The notes beneath the pieces were generated by a model. It had not been told where the DNA came from, did not search any database, and saw only the letters and a list, made by a program, of their open reading frames with translations. The position numbers were made by a program, and so were the translations under genes. Of a stretch of 5,665 nucleotides of DNA, positions 1-5,348 are shown in pieces. Origin of the DNA: an uncultured Collinsella sp. (GTDB lineage Bacteria > Actinomycetota > Coriobacteriia > Coriobacteriales > Coriobacteriaceae); the NCBI GenBank assembly GCA_902494855.1, contig CABUVC010000110.1:1-5665 (forward strand). Reading direction: 5' to 3'. How positions within the stretch are numbered: position 1 is the first letter of the stretch; the number at the start of each line of letters is the position of its first letter.

Positions 1-144
1 CTCAAGAAGCGGAGAGGATACAGCCTGCTGTACAGCCTCCATAGCCTTGTCATCGCCTCTTGCCTCACCGATACCAATGTGTGCAATACCTTTATCTGTC
101 ATAACAGTCTGAACATCAGCAAAGTCAAGGTTGATAAGAGCCGG
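1..144 (-). CDS. ftsZ: Internal fragment of cell-division protein FtsZ, truncated at both ends
   Basis: Read on the minus strand this gives an uninterrupted 48-residue FtsZ segment beginning PALINLDFADVQTVM, continuing through DKGIAHIGIGEARGDDKA and ending AVSSPLLE. LINLDFADV is the T7 (synergy) loop of FtsZ: its N-x-D-x-x-D pattern supplies the acidic residues that complete the GTPase site of the neighbouring subunit in the filament. GIGEARG and AVSSPLLE follow as expected for the start of the C-terminal subdomain. FtsZ is normally about 350-420 residues, so only the middle is present. One end is the window edge; the other stops at about 141-148, where similarity switches to an unrelated gene on the opposite strand. 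GC is about 47% over 1-140 (hand count) against about 71% over 141-240, and the residue choice looks clostridial. It is not a working gene here. I am sure of the FtsZ identity, less so of the exact junction. Confidence 0.88.
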
Positions 145-828
145 CAGATTGAGCTGAACGGCGCAATAAGCGCCGAGGGCCTGGCGCACGCTTGGGGCGC
201 CGAGGTAGGCCGTACGCTGCTGGGCGCTCGTGCCGACGACGTCGCCTGCCGTGCCCGTGCCCGTGCAGCCGCCGGGTCCGACGCCCGCATGAACGGCTGC
301 GCATTGCCGGTCGCCATTGTGTGCGGCTCGGGTAATCAGGGCATTACCTGCGCATTACCCGTCATGGAGTATGCTGAGTTCCTGCGCTGCGACCACGAGC
401 ACCTGGTGCGCGCCGTGATGCTGTCCGATCTTATCGCCGTGCATATCAAGAGCTATATTGGTGCGCTCTCGGCGTTTTGCGGTGCTATTTGCGCCGCGTG
501 CGGCGCCGGCGCCGCGATTACCTGGCTGTGTGGCGGCACGCGCGAGCAGATCGGCGCGACAGTCTCGAACACGCTCGGCAACGTTGGCGGCATCGTGTGC
601 GACGGCGCCAAGGCGAGCTGTGCCGCCAAGATCTCGGCTGCCGTCGATGCAGCGATCCTGGGCCATGATATGGCCATGCAGGGTCGCGGCTTCCGCGCCG
701 GCGAGGGCCTGATCCAAGATACCGTTGAGCAGACAATCGCCAGTATGGGCTACGTAGGCCGTGTGGGCATGAAAGATACCGACGTCGAGATCCTCAACAT
801 CATGATCGGCAAAACCCAAGTGTGCTAG
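145..828 (+). CDS. cyuA: CyuA/YhaM family L-cysteine desulfidase, 5' part missing
   Basis: This is the C-terminal ~227 residues of a CyuA (YhaM, UPF0597) protein, a serine-dehydratase-alpha-like enzyme that breaks L-cysteine into pyruvate, ammonia and sulfide. Recognisable blocks are AISAEGLAHAWG, SDARMNGC, SGSGNQGITCALPV, LSAFCGAICAACGA, GGIVCDGAKASCAAK and GEGLIQDTVEQTIASMG. From memory of the family, three Fe-S cluster cysteines are needed. Two are visible with the expected 40-residue separation (codons 478-480 and 598-600). The third lies in the N-terminal GCTEP motif, which is absent here. The full protein is about 430 residues, so nearly half is missing, replaced by reverse-strand ftsZ sequence. 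An ATG at 79 is in frame but lies inside the ftsZ piece and is not a genuine start. The gene ends in TAG and meets the convergent HAD gene. In the source genome it is probably intact; here it is a partial gene at a junction. Confidence 0.88.
   Translation, partial: QIELNGAISAEGLAHAWGAEVGRTLLGARADDVACRARARAAAGSDARMNGCALPVAIVCGSGNQGITCALPVMEYAEFLRCDHEHLVRAVMLSDLIAVHIKSYIGALSAFCGAICAACGAGAAITWLCGGTREQIGATVSNTLGNVGGIVCDGAKASCAAKISAAVDAAILGHDMAMQGRGFRAGEGLIQDTVEQTIASMGYVGRVGMKDTDVEILNIMIGKTQVC
825..828. other. Overlapping convergent stop codons in CTAG
   Basis: The plus-strand cyuA stop TAG occupies 826-828 and the minus-strand HAD stop TAG occupies 827-825. Both are read from the same palindromic CTAG, so the genes overlap by four bases with no spacer, and any terminator for either gene must lie inside the other gene. 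Confidence 0.9.
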
Positions 829-1583
829 GACAGTTCGTCGGCTACTTGGTGTTCGTAGAAGGCTTCGATTACGGCGTTGAAGTCGCGGGCGAAGTCTTCC
901 ATGGTTCCGTGCCAGGTGGCTCGGCCGGGTTTTCCCTGACCAACATAGGCAGTCTGAATACCGCAGGCGGGGCTGGGGAAGTCGCGCTTGGGGTCGTTGC
1001 CCACCATAAGGACCTCGTGTGGCTCGAGCCCCATCACCTGAAGCTGCTCTAGATAGTAGGTGGCATCGGGCTTGCAGCGGGTGGTGTTTCCCATGTGCGT
1101 GACGAGCTCAAAGGGGGCGTCGGCCAGGTCGCCCCAACCCATGCGGCACTCGATGGCCCCCTGGGGAAAGCTGGGGTTGGTAAAGAGCGCGCAGCGCAGA
1201 CCTGCGTTCTGTACGGCCTGGAGTGCGGCGTGTGCGCCCGGCATGGCGTGGGCGTTGATGACGTCGTCATTCTTGTGGGGAAGAACTTCGCGATCGTAGT
1301 AGGTAAATGCCTCGTAGATCATGGGGTCGGAGAGGCAGATACCACATCTGCGCTCGACCTCGGTCTGGTAAAACTCAAGATTGGTGCGATTGTCCGTGCC
1401 GCTGCGGCGATTGGCGTTGAGGTCGACCAGGATGGTGCCGAGGCGTGCCATCGTGCCACCGCGGCTGCGGCGCCCGATATCCGCGAGCATCGACGAGACA
1501 TCCTTAAAATAGCGAAGGATGAACGCGTTGAGGTTGATGCTAAGAAGCGTCTCGTCCATATCGAAAACGACTGCTTTGAGCAC
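825..1583 (-). CDS. HAD-superfamily hydrolase (phosphatase)
   Basis: The 252-residue product carries all four haloacid dehalogenase motifs. Motif I is FDMDETLL, with nucleophile Asp8 and acid/base Asp10. Motif II is LFTNPS (Thr135), motif III is Lys171 in CKPDATYY, and motif IV is GNDPKRD at 195-201. Residues ~15-110 between motifs I and II form a helical C1-type cap, which sets substrate choice. Most relatives are cytosolic Mg-dependent phosphatases acting on small phosphorylated metabolites; the substrate cannot be told from sequence. I chose a GTG start (1583-1581) because it puts motif I eight residues from the N-terminus, as usual, and has AAAGG seven bases upstream. The open frame runs on to an ATG at 1754, but the extra 57 residues have no family character. 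The gene is divergent from rpsA and convergent with cyuA; the two stop codons overlap. It is probably a single-gene transcript. Confidence 0.9.
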   Translation of the reverse strand: MLKAVVFDMDETLLSINLNAFILRYFKDVSSMLADIGRRSRGGTMARLGTILVDLNANRRSGTDNRTNLEFYQTEVERRCGICLSDPMIYEAFTYYDREVLPHKNDDVINAHAMPGAHAALQAVQNAGLRCALFTNPSFPQGAIECRMGWGDLADAPFELVTHMGNTTRCKPDATYYLEQLQVMGLEPHEVLMVGNDPKRDFPSPACGIQTAYVGQGKPGRATWHGTMEDFARDFNAVIEAFYEHQVADELS

Positions 1584-1898
1584 GCGGGCACCTTTCTCGT
1601 AAAATCGATCTAGAATCGTTGGCTCCGGATACTTTACCCCAAAGCCGAATGCCTGGCTGGTTATCGTCAAGTTGCGGAGACGTGTGTTCATAAGATTACG
1701 AAAAAGTCTCCACACGAGTAAAAAATCGCAGTTCACGCTTGAAATCGAACTCATTTCCCCGTAACCTATACGAACGTGATTGCATAAGCGTCACATTAGT
1801 ATCTGTCGGCTCCCGAGTGTTCCTAAACGTTGTGTGCTTGTCGCACCCTTCTGTAGGTCCTAGCAATCGGGGCCCCGTAGTTCGAAAGGGGTCCACCT
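1584..1898. other. Divergent intergenic region between HAD gene and rpsA
   Basis: These 315 bases separate two genes that point away from each other, so they should hold both promoters and the rpsA leader. No strong sigma-70 pair stands out on either strand. The best plus-strand candidate is TTGAAA (1739-1744), 17 bases, then TAACCT (1762-1767), which is weak in the -10 box. The stretch 1680-1800 is more AT-rich than its surroundings. A GGAGAC/GTCTCC inverted repeat occurs at 1676-1681 and 1706-1711, with a CGTGTG/CACACG pair interleaved with it. I see no convincing ORF, tRNA or known riboswitch. Confidence 0.5.
1871..1894 (+). promoter_or_regulatory. Possible Shine-Dalgarno-masking hairpin in the rpsA leader
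   Basis: The rpsA ribosome site is AAAGGGG at 1885-1891, seven bases before the TTG start. Just upstream GGCCCC (1871-1876) can pair with GGGGTCC (1888-1894, one A-less bulge), closing over an 11-base loop and burying the GGGG of the Shine-Dalgarno. The CCCC can alternatively pair upstream in the self-complementary CGGGGCCCCG at 1868-1877, so two mutually exclusive folds are possible. S1 represses its own mRNA in enterobacteria, but by a different, larger leader; regulation here is an inference. Confidence 0.4.
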
Positions 1899-3065
1899 TT
1901 GAGTGAGATTCAGAACTCGTCCATTTTCTCTCTTGACGATGTCAACGAGGAGGAGATGAACAACCTCATCGACGGTACGATTACCGACTTTGATGAGGGC
2001 GATCTCGTTAACGGCACTGTCGTTAAGATCGAGCATGACGAGGTGCTCGTTGACATCGGATTCAAGTCCGAGGGCGTTATTCCGGTCCGCGAGCTGTCCA
2101 TCCGCAAGGACGCTAACCCTGCAGACATCGTTGCACTCGGTGATCCTATCGAGGCTCTGGTTCTCCAGAAGGAGGACAAGGACGGTCGTCTGGTCCTGTC
2201 CAAGAAGCGTGCCGAGTACGAGCGTGCTTGGAACCGCATCGAGGAGAAGTTCAACTCCGGCGAGAACGTCGAGGGCGAGGTTATCGAGGTTGTCAAGGGC
2301 GGCCTGATCCTCGACATCGGCCTGCGTGGCTTCCTGCCCGCCTCCCTCGTCGACCTCCGTCGCGTCAAGGACCTCACCTCCTACATGGGCACCCGCATCG
2401 AGGCCCGCGTCATCGAGATGGACCGCAACCGCAACAACGTCGTCCTCTCCCGTCGTGTCGTGCTCGAGGAGTCCCGTAAGGCCGAGCGCTCCGAGATCCT
2501 GTCCAAGCTCAAGTCTGGCATGCGTCTCCAGGGCACCGTTTCCTCCATCGTCGACTTCGGCGCCTTCGTCGACCTCGGCGGTATCGACGGCCTCATCCAC
2601 ATCTCCGAGCTCTCCTGGAACCACGTCAACCATCCTTCCGAGGTTGTCAAGGTCGGCCAGGAGGTCGAGGTCGAGGTTCTCGACGTCGATCTCAACCGCG
2701 AGCGCATCTCCCTGGGTCTCAAGCAGACCACCGAGGATCCGTGGCGCGCACTGGTCAAGAAGTACCCCGTCGGCGCTATCGTCGAGGGCACGGTGACCAA
2801 GCTTGTCCCGTTTGGCGCTTTCGTCGACCTGGGCGAGGGCATCGAGGGCCTGGTGCACATCTCCGAGATGGCCAACAAGCACGTCGACCAGCCTTCTCAG
2901 GTCACCCACGTTGGCGACAAGGTTCAGGTCAAGGTCATGGAGATCGACCTCGACCGTCGTCGTATCTCCCTGTCCATGAAGTCCGCTGCTGAGACTCTGG
3001 GCGTCGAGATCGAGGTCACCCCGCTGCCTTCCGAGAAGAAGGACGAGGAGACCGACGCCGAGTAA
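1899..3065 (+). CDS. rpsA: 30S ribosomal protein S1
   Basis: The 388-residue product is ribosomal protein S1, the small-subunit protein that captures and unfolds mRNA near the Shine-Dalgarno region. It contains four S1 RNA-binding OB-fold repeats at about residues 34-104, 121-187, 207-275 and 292-361. Repeats 3 and 4 are the canonical type with FGAFVDLG and GL(I/V)HISE. Repeats 1 and 2 are the divergent ribosome-binding type (LVDIGFKSEGVIP; LDIGLRGFLPASLVD). Four repeats is normal for actinobacteria and firmicutes, against six in enterobacteria. An acidic tail (KKDEETDAE) closes the protein. The start is TTG at 1899, supported by AAAGGGG seven bases upstream; no ATG fits better. Codon use is strongly biased to C-ending codons (GTC, CTC, ATC, TCC, GAC) plus CGT, as expected for a highly expressed gene. 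That bias also opens a long antisense frame. Transcription ends at the hairpin just downstream. Confidence 0.97.
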   Translation: MSEIQNSSIFSLDDVNEEEMNNLIDGTITDFDEGDLVNGTVVKIEHDEVLVDIGFKSEGVIPVRELSIRKDANPADIVALGDPIEALVLQKEDKDGRLVLSKKRAEYERAWNRIEEKFNSGENVEGEVIEVVKGGLILDIGLRGFLPASLVDLRRVKDLTSYMGTRIEARVIEMDRNRNNVVLSRRVVLEESRKAERSEILSKLKSGMRLQGTVSSIVDFGAFVDLGGIDGLIHISELSWNHVNHPSEVVKVGQEVEVEVLDVDLNRERISLGLKQTTEDPWRALVKKYPVGAIVEGTVTKLVPFGAFVDLGEGIEGLVHISEMANKHVDQPSQVTHVGDKVQVKVMEIDLDRRRISLSMKSAAETLGVEIEVTPLPSEKKDEETDAE

Positions 3066-3089
3066 ATCGGTTTGACGATCACTTGTTTT

Positions 3090-3123
3090 AAGGGATCCGT
3101 CCGCAATGGACGGGTCCCTTTTT
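3090..3123 (+). terminator. Intrinsic terminator of rpsA
   Basis: A 13-bp stem pairs 3090-3102 (AAGGGATCCGTCC) with 3108-3120 (GGACGGGTCCCTT), with one G-U pair and a GCAAT loop, running into a T tract at 3119-3123. It starts 25 bases after the rpsA stop codon, the normal position for a rho-independent terminator. Confidence 0.93.
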
Positions 3124-3388
3124 GCATTTGGTGCCGAGATGCGCGATGCTGCCCGGGCTGTCCACAGGCTATTGGGTTGTCAGTGCATGAAAAATGCCGA
3201 CATCCCGCCTCGGGGAGGAGGCGGGAACACACCGAGTAGACGGAGGGGTGTGGAGCGCGGTCGCGTCTCGACTGACGACGTTGCCCATCGACATCCTTAT
3301 TGTACTGCATGACATGGTTCTTGGTTTATCGTGTCGAGCGTTTGCGTTGTGCCATTGCCTGCGGCAACGGTGTGTTACACTCTTGCAC
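3124..3388. other. Intergenic region upstream of rnpB with tandem hairpins
   Basis: There is no convincing protein gene here; the short open frames lack ribosome sites and family character. A perfect 9-bp stem, TCCCGCCTC (3203-3211) with GAGGCGGGA (3218-3226), encloses a GGGGAG loop. Directly after it CACACC (3228-3233) pairs with GGTGTG (3247-3252) around a 13-base loop. Neither is followed by a T tract, so they are not ordinary terminators. About 3260-3350 is unremarkable. The rnpB promoter lies at the right end. Confidence 0.45.
3355..3381 (+). promoter_or_regulatory. Promoter of rnpB
   Basis: An extended -10 element TG-T-TACACT (hexamer 3376-3381) lies seven to eight bases before the expected 5' end of RNase P RNA. 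A -35-like TTGCCT sits at 3355-3360, 15 bases upstream, which is short, so the extended -10 may carry most of the recognition. Both boxes lie in small inverted repeats: TTGCC-TGC-GGCAA (3355-3367) and GTGTTACAC (3372-3380). Position relative to the RNA is the main support. Confidence 0.55.
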
Positions 3389-3752
3389 TGCTGAGTGGGC
3401 CAGACGGTCGCGCGATGTGCTGCTTGCAGCACGCGTGAGGAAAGTCCGGGCTCCAGAGGGCGGGATGCCGGCTAACGGCCGGGCGGAGTGATCCGACGGA
3501 AAGCGCCGCAGAAAAGAAGACTCCCACCTGCGCCGCAAGGCGTAAAGGGAAAAGCTGAAACGGTGGTGTAAGAGACCACCAGCGTCGTGGTAACACGGCG
3601 GCTTGGCAAGCCCCATCCGGAGCAAGCGCGAATAGGAACGCTATGGGCCGGCCCGGTCCGCGTTCGGGTAGCGTGCGTGGAGCTGCACGGTAACGTGCAG
3701 ACAAGATAAATGACCGTTCACGACAGAACCCGGCTTATCGGCCCACTCAGCA
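3389..3752 (+). ncRNA. rnpB: RNase P RNA, bacterial type A
   Basis: This is the catalytic RNA of ribonuclease P, which with the small RnpA protein removes the 5' leader of precursor tRNAs. The diagnostic conserved blocks are present: GAGGAAAGTCCGGGCTCC at 3437-3454 and ACAGAACCCGGCTTA at 3723-3737, the strands that build the P4 catalytic core. GGAGCAAG lies at 3619-3626, and the tail GATAAATGACCG...CACGACAGAA matches the usual 3' region. The ends are fixed by a perfect 13-bp P1 helix, 3389-3401 with 3740-3752. Other stems are clear, such as the P12-type TGGTG...CACCA near 3563 and P15 (GAACGC 3636-3641 with GCGTTC 3660-3665). The ~364-nt length is normal for type A. The L15 loop reads TATGGGCCGG where E. 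coli has the CCA-binding GGU, a possible departure. No canonical terminator abuts P1; a palindromic element follows instead. Confidence 0.97.
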
Positions 3753-3881
3753 CTTTGTTGACGCTGCGAACCCGTCAGCGCGGCAATCTGCCTTTCAAAC
3801 CTTCGGGCATGACCATAAGGTCAATGCCCTCGGCTTTCAAGGCACCTTGCTCGCGCTGACGGGTTCTCGCTTTCGTTGACG
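3753..3881 (+). repeat. Near-direct repeats flanking the palindrome
   Basis: CTTTGTTGACG (3753-3763) begins one base after the P1 helix of rnpB, and CTTTCGTTGACG (3870-3881) begins at the far edge of the palindrome. They differ by one inserted C. Position and length are what a target-site duplication around an inserted element would give, but the imperfect match and partial likeness to the inner GCTGACG arm leave chance possible. Confidence 0.35.
3766..3870. repeat. Long imperfect palindrome directly after rnpB
   Basis: Outer arms are a perfect 15-bp inverted repeat, GAACCCGTCAGCGCG (3768-3782) with its complement at 3852-3866, extended by GC/GC across a two-base bulge to 3766-3870. Inside are TGCCTT/AAGGCA (3789-3794 with 3839-3844) and a central hairpin pairing GGGCATGACC (3805-3814) with GGTCAATGCCC (3819-3829), one bulged A and an ATAA loop. 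The whole ~105-base unit folds as one long hairpin on either strand. It resembles REP/MITE-like intergenic elements in form, but I do not recognise a named family. On the minus strand it lies almost wholly within a 41-codon open frame (3900-3775) ending EGLKGRLPR; that frame has no ribosome site. Near-direct repeats flank the unit. It may also serve as the 3' end of the rnpB transcript. Confidence 0.7.
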
Positions 3882-3920
3882 GAATCATCGGCGTTGCCAT
3901 TCTTTTTACTAGGGTTATCG

Positions 3921-3926
3921 TATTAT
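3921..3926 (+). promoter_or_regulatory. Candidate -10 box for the YigZ gene
   Basis: TATTAT matches five of six consensus bases, in an AT-rich patch about 44 bases before the start codon. No good -35 hexamer lies 16-18 bases upstream (the sequence there is ATTCTT/CATTCT), so this rests on the -10 and position only. Confidence 0.3.
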
Positions 3927-3969
3927 TGAGGCTGTTTGTTGCCGCGCTTAGTTTTGTTGAGGGGCTTTG

Positions 3970-4605
3970 TTGGACAGCTATTTTACTCTGCAATCGAATA
4001 TTGAGGTTTCGGGCGAGTTTGTGGACCGCAAGAGCCGGTTTATTGCCCAGCTGGTCCATATTGAGTCCGAAGATGAGGCAAATGCCTTTATCGAGACGGT
4101 TCGAAAGCGCCATTACGACGCTCGACACAATGTTCCCGCGTGGATTTTGGTCGATGGACGCGAGCGCCAGAGCGATGACGGTGAGCCGAGCCGTACGAGC
4201 GGCATGCCGACGCTCGAGGTGCTGCGCGGCGCAGGACTCAAAAATGTTTGCTGCGTGGTGACGCGCTATTTTGGCGGCACGCTGCTGGGGCCCGGAGGCT
4301 TGGTACGCGCCTATACCGCGGCGACGCAGGCGGCGGTGGCCGCGGCTCAGGATGCCGGGCAGATCGTCGAGATGACGAGCGTCGTGCCCGTTGACGCGCA
4401 TGTGGCCTATCCGCAGTATGAGCAGGTGCTTCGTTTGGCGCAGGATTGCGGTGCCAAGGTTGCGGATGCCGATTACGCGGACGCCGTGACGATTCATTTG
4501 GTGTTTAAGGCGGGGGAGCAGGAACCGTTTTGCGCTAAGATGCGCGAGCTTATGGCGGGGCGCGAGCAGATTGAGGCCGGCGCCCCCGAATTTGCCGAGT
4601 TCTAA
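3970..4605 (+). CDS. yigZ: YigZ/IMPACT family protein (UPF0029)
   Basis: The ~211-residue protein has the two-part structure of the bacterial YigZ (YvyE) family. An N-terminal IMPACT/UPF0029 domain (residues ~1-125) has the hallmarks KSRFIA (21-26), DDGEPSRTSGMP (69-80) and RYFGGTLLGPGGLVRAY (99-115). A smaller C-terminal ferredoxin-like domain (DUF1949 type) covers ~135-205. Its function in bacteria is unsettled; the eukaryotic relative IMPACT is a translation-linked regulator of GCN2, and nucleic-acid or translation-factor binding has been proposed. Two adjacent TTG codons could start it. I prefer 3970 because GAGGGG (3959-3964) is then five bases upstream, against two for TTG at 3967. GC is typical of the region. 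It stands alone between rnpB and a convergent gene and ends in its own terminator. Confidence 0.93.
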   Translation: MDSYFTLQSNIEVSGEFVDRKSRFIAQLVHIESEDEANAFIETVRKRHYDARHNVPAWILVDGRERQSDDGEPSRTSGMPTLEVLRGAGLKNVCCVVTRYFGGTLLGPGGLVRAYTAATQAAVAAAQDAGQIVEMTSVVPVDAHVAYPQYEQVLRLAQDCGAKVADADYADAVTIHLVFKAGEQEPFCAKMRELMAGREQIEAGAPEFAEF

Positions 4606-4607
4606 CG

Positions 4608-4660
4608 ACGAGGGCCGGCGTGCTTTTGGATGGATCCCAAGCGCGCCGGCCGTCGTTTTT
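4608..4660 (+). terminator. Intrinsic terminator of the YigZ gene
   Basis: ACGAGGGCCGGCG (4608-4620) pairs with CGCCGGCCGTCGT (4644-4656) with a single mismatch, and the inner arms GCTTTTGG/CCAAGC extend the hairpin; TTTTT follows at 4656-4660. It begins two bases after the stop codon. There is no A tract on the left side, so it should act mainly on the plus strand, although it lies just past the end of the convergent gene. Confidence 0.9.
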
Positions 4661-4672
4661 CTGTGCTGCCGT

Positions 4673-5119
4673 TTACTCGGCGAGCTGCTTTAGTACATCA
4701 CAGGCGATTTCGACGGCATCGTCGATGCAGCCGGGGCAGCTGCGAAGCGGACCCTTGTCCGATCCGATGCCCTTGAGCGTGCCGCAGATGGTCGTCGTGT
4801 TTTTCTCGCCAAAACGCTTGGCGATTTCGCGCGACAGCTTGTAGGTCTGGCCCTTGGTCTTGGGGTTTTCCATGCCGTCGCTCATCAAAAAGCCCATGAT
4901 GGCCACGGCGCCCGAGATGGCGCCGCAGGTTTCGGTCATGCCGCCCATGCCGGCGCCAAAGCCCTCGGTGAGGGTGAAGGCAATCTGGGGATCGAGGCCG
5001 ACGGCTGGCGCGAGCGTACAGGCGACGGCCTGGGCACAGTTAAAGCCACGGGCGTGGTATTCGGCAGCCTGAGCCTGACAAGCGGTGGTGTCGAGCTGGG
5101 TCGTATCGATGTGCTTCAT
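4673..5119 (-). CDS. C_GCAxxG_C_C family protein
   Basis: The 148-residue product matches the cysteine-rich family named for its C-GCAxxG-C-C pattern. Visible parts are FNCAQAV (Cys28), a glycine-rich GFGAGMGG at 53-60, then TCGAISGAV (Cys65), ICGTLKG (Cys112) and the closing CPGCIDDAVEI (Cys128, Cys131). Family members are small cytosolic proteins, common in anaerobes, of unproven function; the invariant cysteines suggest metal or redox-cofactor binding. It has no signal peptide or membrane segment. The start ATG (5119-5117) is fixed by AAGGAG six bases upstream. The frame is open further upstream, to 5374, but that stretch is non-coding in character and overlaps the divergent gene. It is divergent from the metY-like gene and convergent with the YigZ gene, so it is probably transcribed alone. 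Confidence 0.9.
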   Translation of the reverse strand: MKHIDTTQLDTTACQAQAAEYHARGFNCAQAVACTLAPAVGLDPQIAFTLTEGFGAGMGGMTETCGAISGAVAIMGFLMSDGMENPKTKGQTYKLSREIAKRFGEKNTTTICGTLKGIGSDKGPLRSCPGCIDDAVEIACDVLKQLAE

Positions 5120-5348
5120 CGTTGTCTCCTTGGTTGCGGTGTACCCGCCTATGGTACCCTTGCCGACGCATTCGTTCATCGAGAGCTTTGTGCATATCTC
5201 GCCGTTATTGTCGTACCAATACCTAAGTGTGGGGCAAATGAGCCCGATGCATCTGTCCAATAACCTACCTTGAGGATGGGTTGAGAGGGGTGCGGGGTAG
5301 CGGTATCGTGAACCGAATAAAAATGTAACCCAGGCAAGGGAGCTAAAT
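5120..5348. other. Divergent intergenic region
   Basis: These 229 bases hold the two start regions of oppositely transcribed genes. On the minus strand the only clear element is AAGGAG before the ATG at 5119; TACCAT (complement of 5152-5157) is a weak -10 candidate with no matching -35. On the plus side a reasonable promoter lies at 5281-5309. I looked for a SAM-type riboswitch or T-box before the sulfur gene and saw none; the plus leader is only about 30 bases. Confidence 0.5.
5281..5309 (+). promoter_or_regulatory. Sigma-70-type promoter of the metY-like gene
   Basis: TTGAGA (5281-5286, five of six consensus bases) is followed after exactly 17 bases by TATCGT (5304-5309, four of six). Transcription would begin near 5316, giving a leader of about 30 bases with AAGGGAG (5336-5342) six bases before the ATG. 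This is the best-formed promoter in the window. Confidence 0.6.

Noticed and set aside
79..828. One 249-residue protein starting at ATG 79
   Set aside because: The first ~22 codons are the wrong strand of ftsZ; only 145-828 has CyuA similarity, so the start is an artefact of the junction.
1584..1754. N-terminal extension of the HAD protein
   Set aside because: The HAD core begins at GTG 1583 with its own ribosome site; the extension has no domain character and occupies the divergent promoter region.
1860..2909. 349-codon open frame antisense to rpsA
   Set aside because: It mirrors the biased codon use of rpsA, is dominated by D, L, V and A, and shows no family motif.
3203..3226. Hairpin as a terminator
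   Set aside because: No T tract follows on either strand, and the rpsA terminator is already complete at 3123.
3775..4497. 240-codon minus-strand open frame opposite the YigZ gene
   Set aside because: It lies mostly antisense to a clearly recognised gene and has no recognised motif; only its last 41 codons are discussed, with the palindrome.
5232..5348. SAM riboswitch or T-box before the metY-like gene
   Set aside because: The likely leader is about 30 bases and no conserved riboswitch core or T-box sequence is visible.
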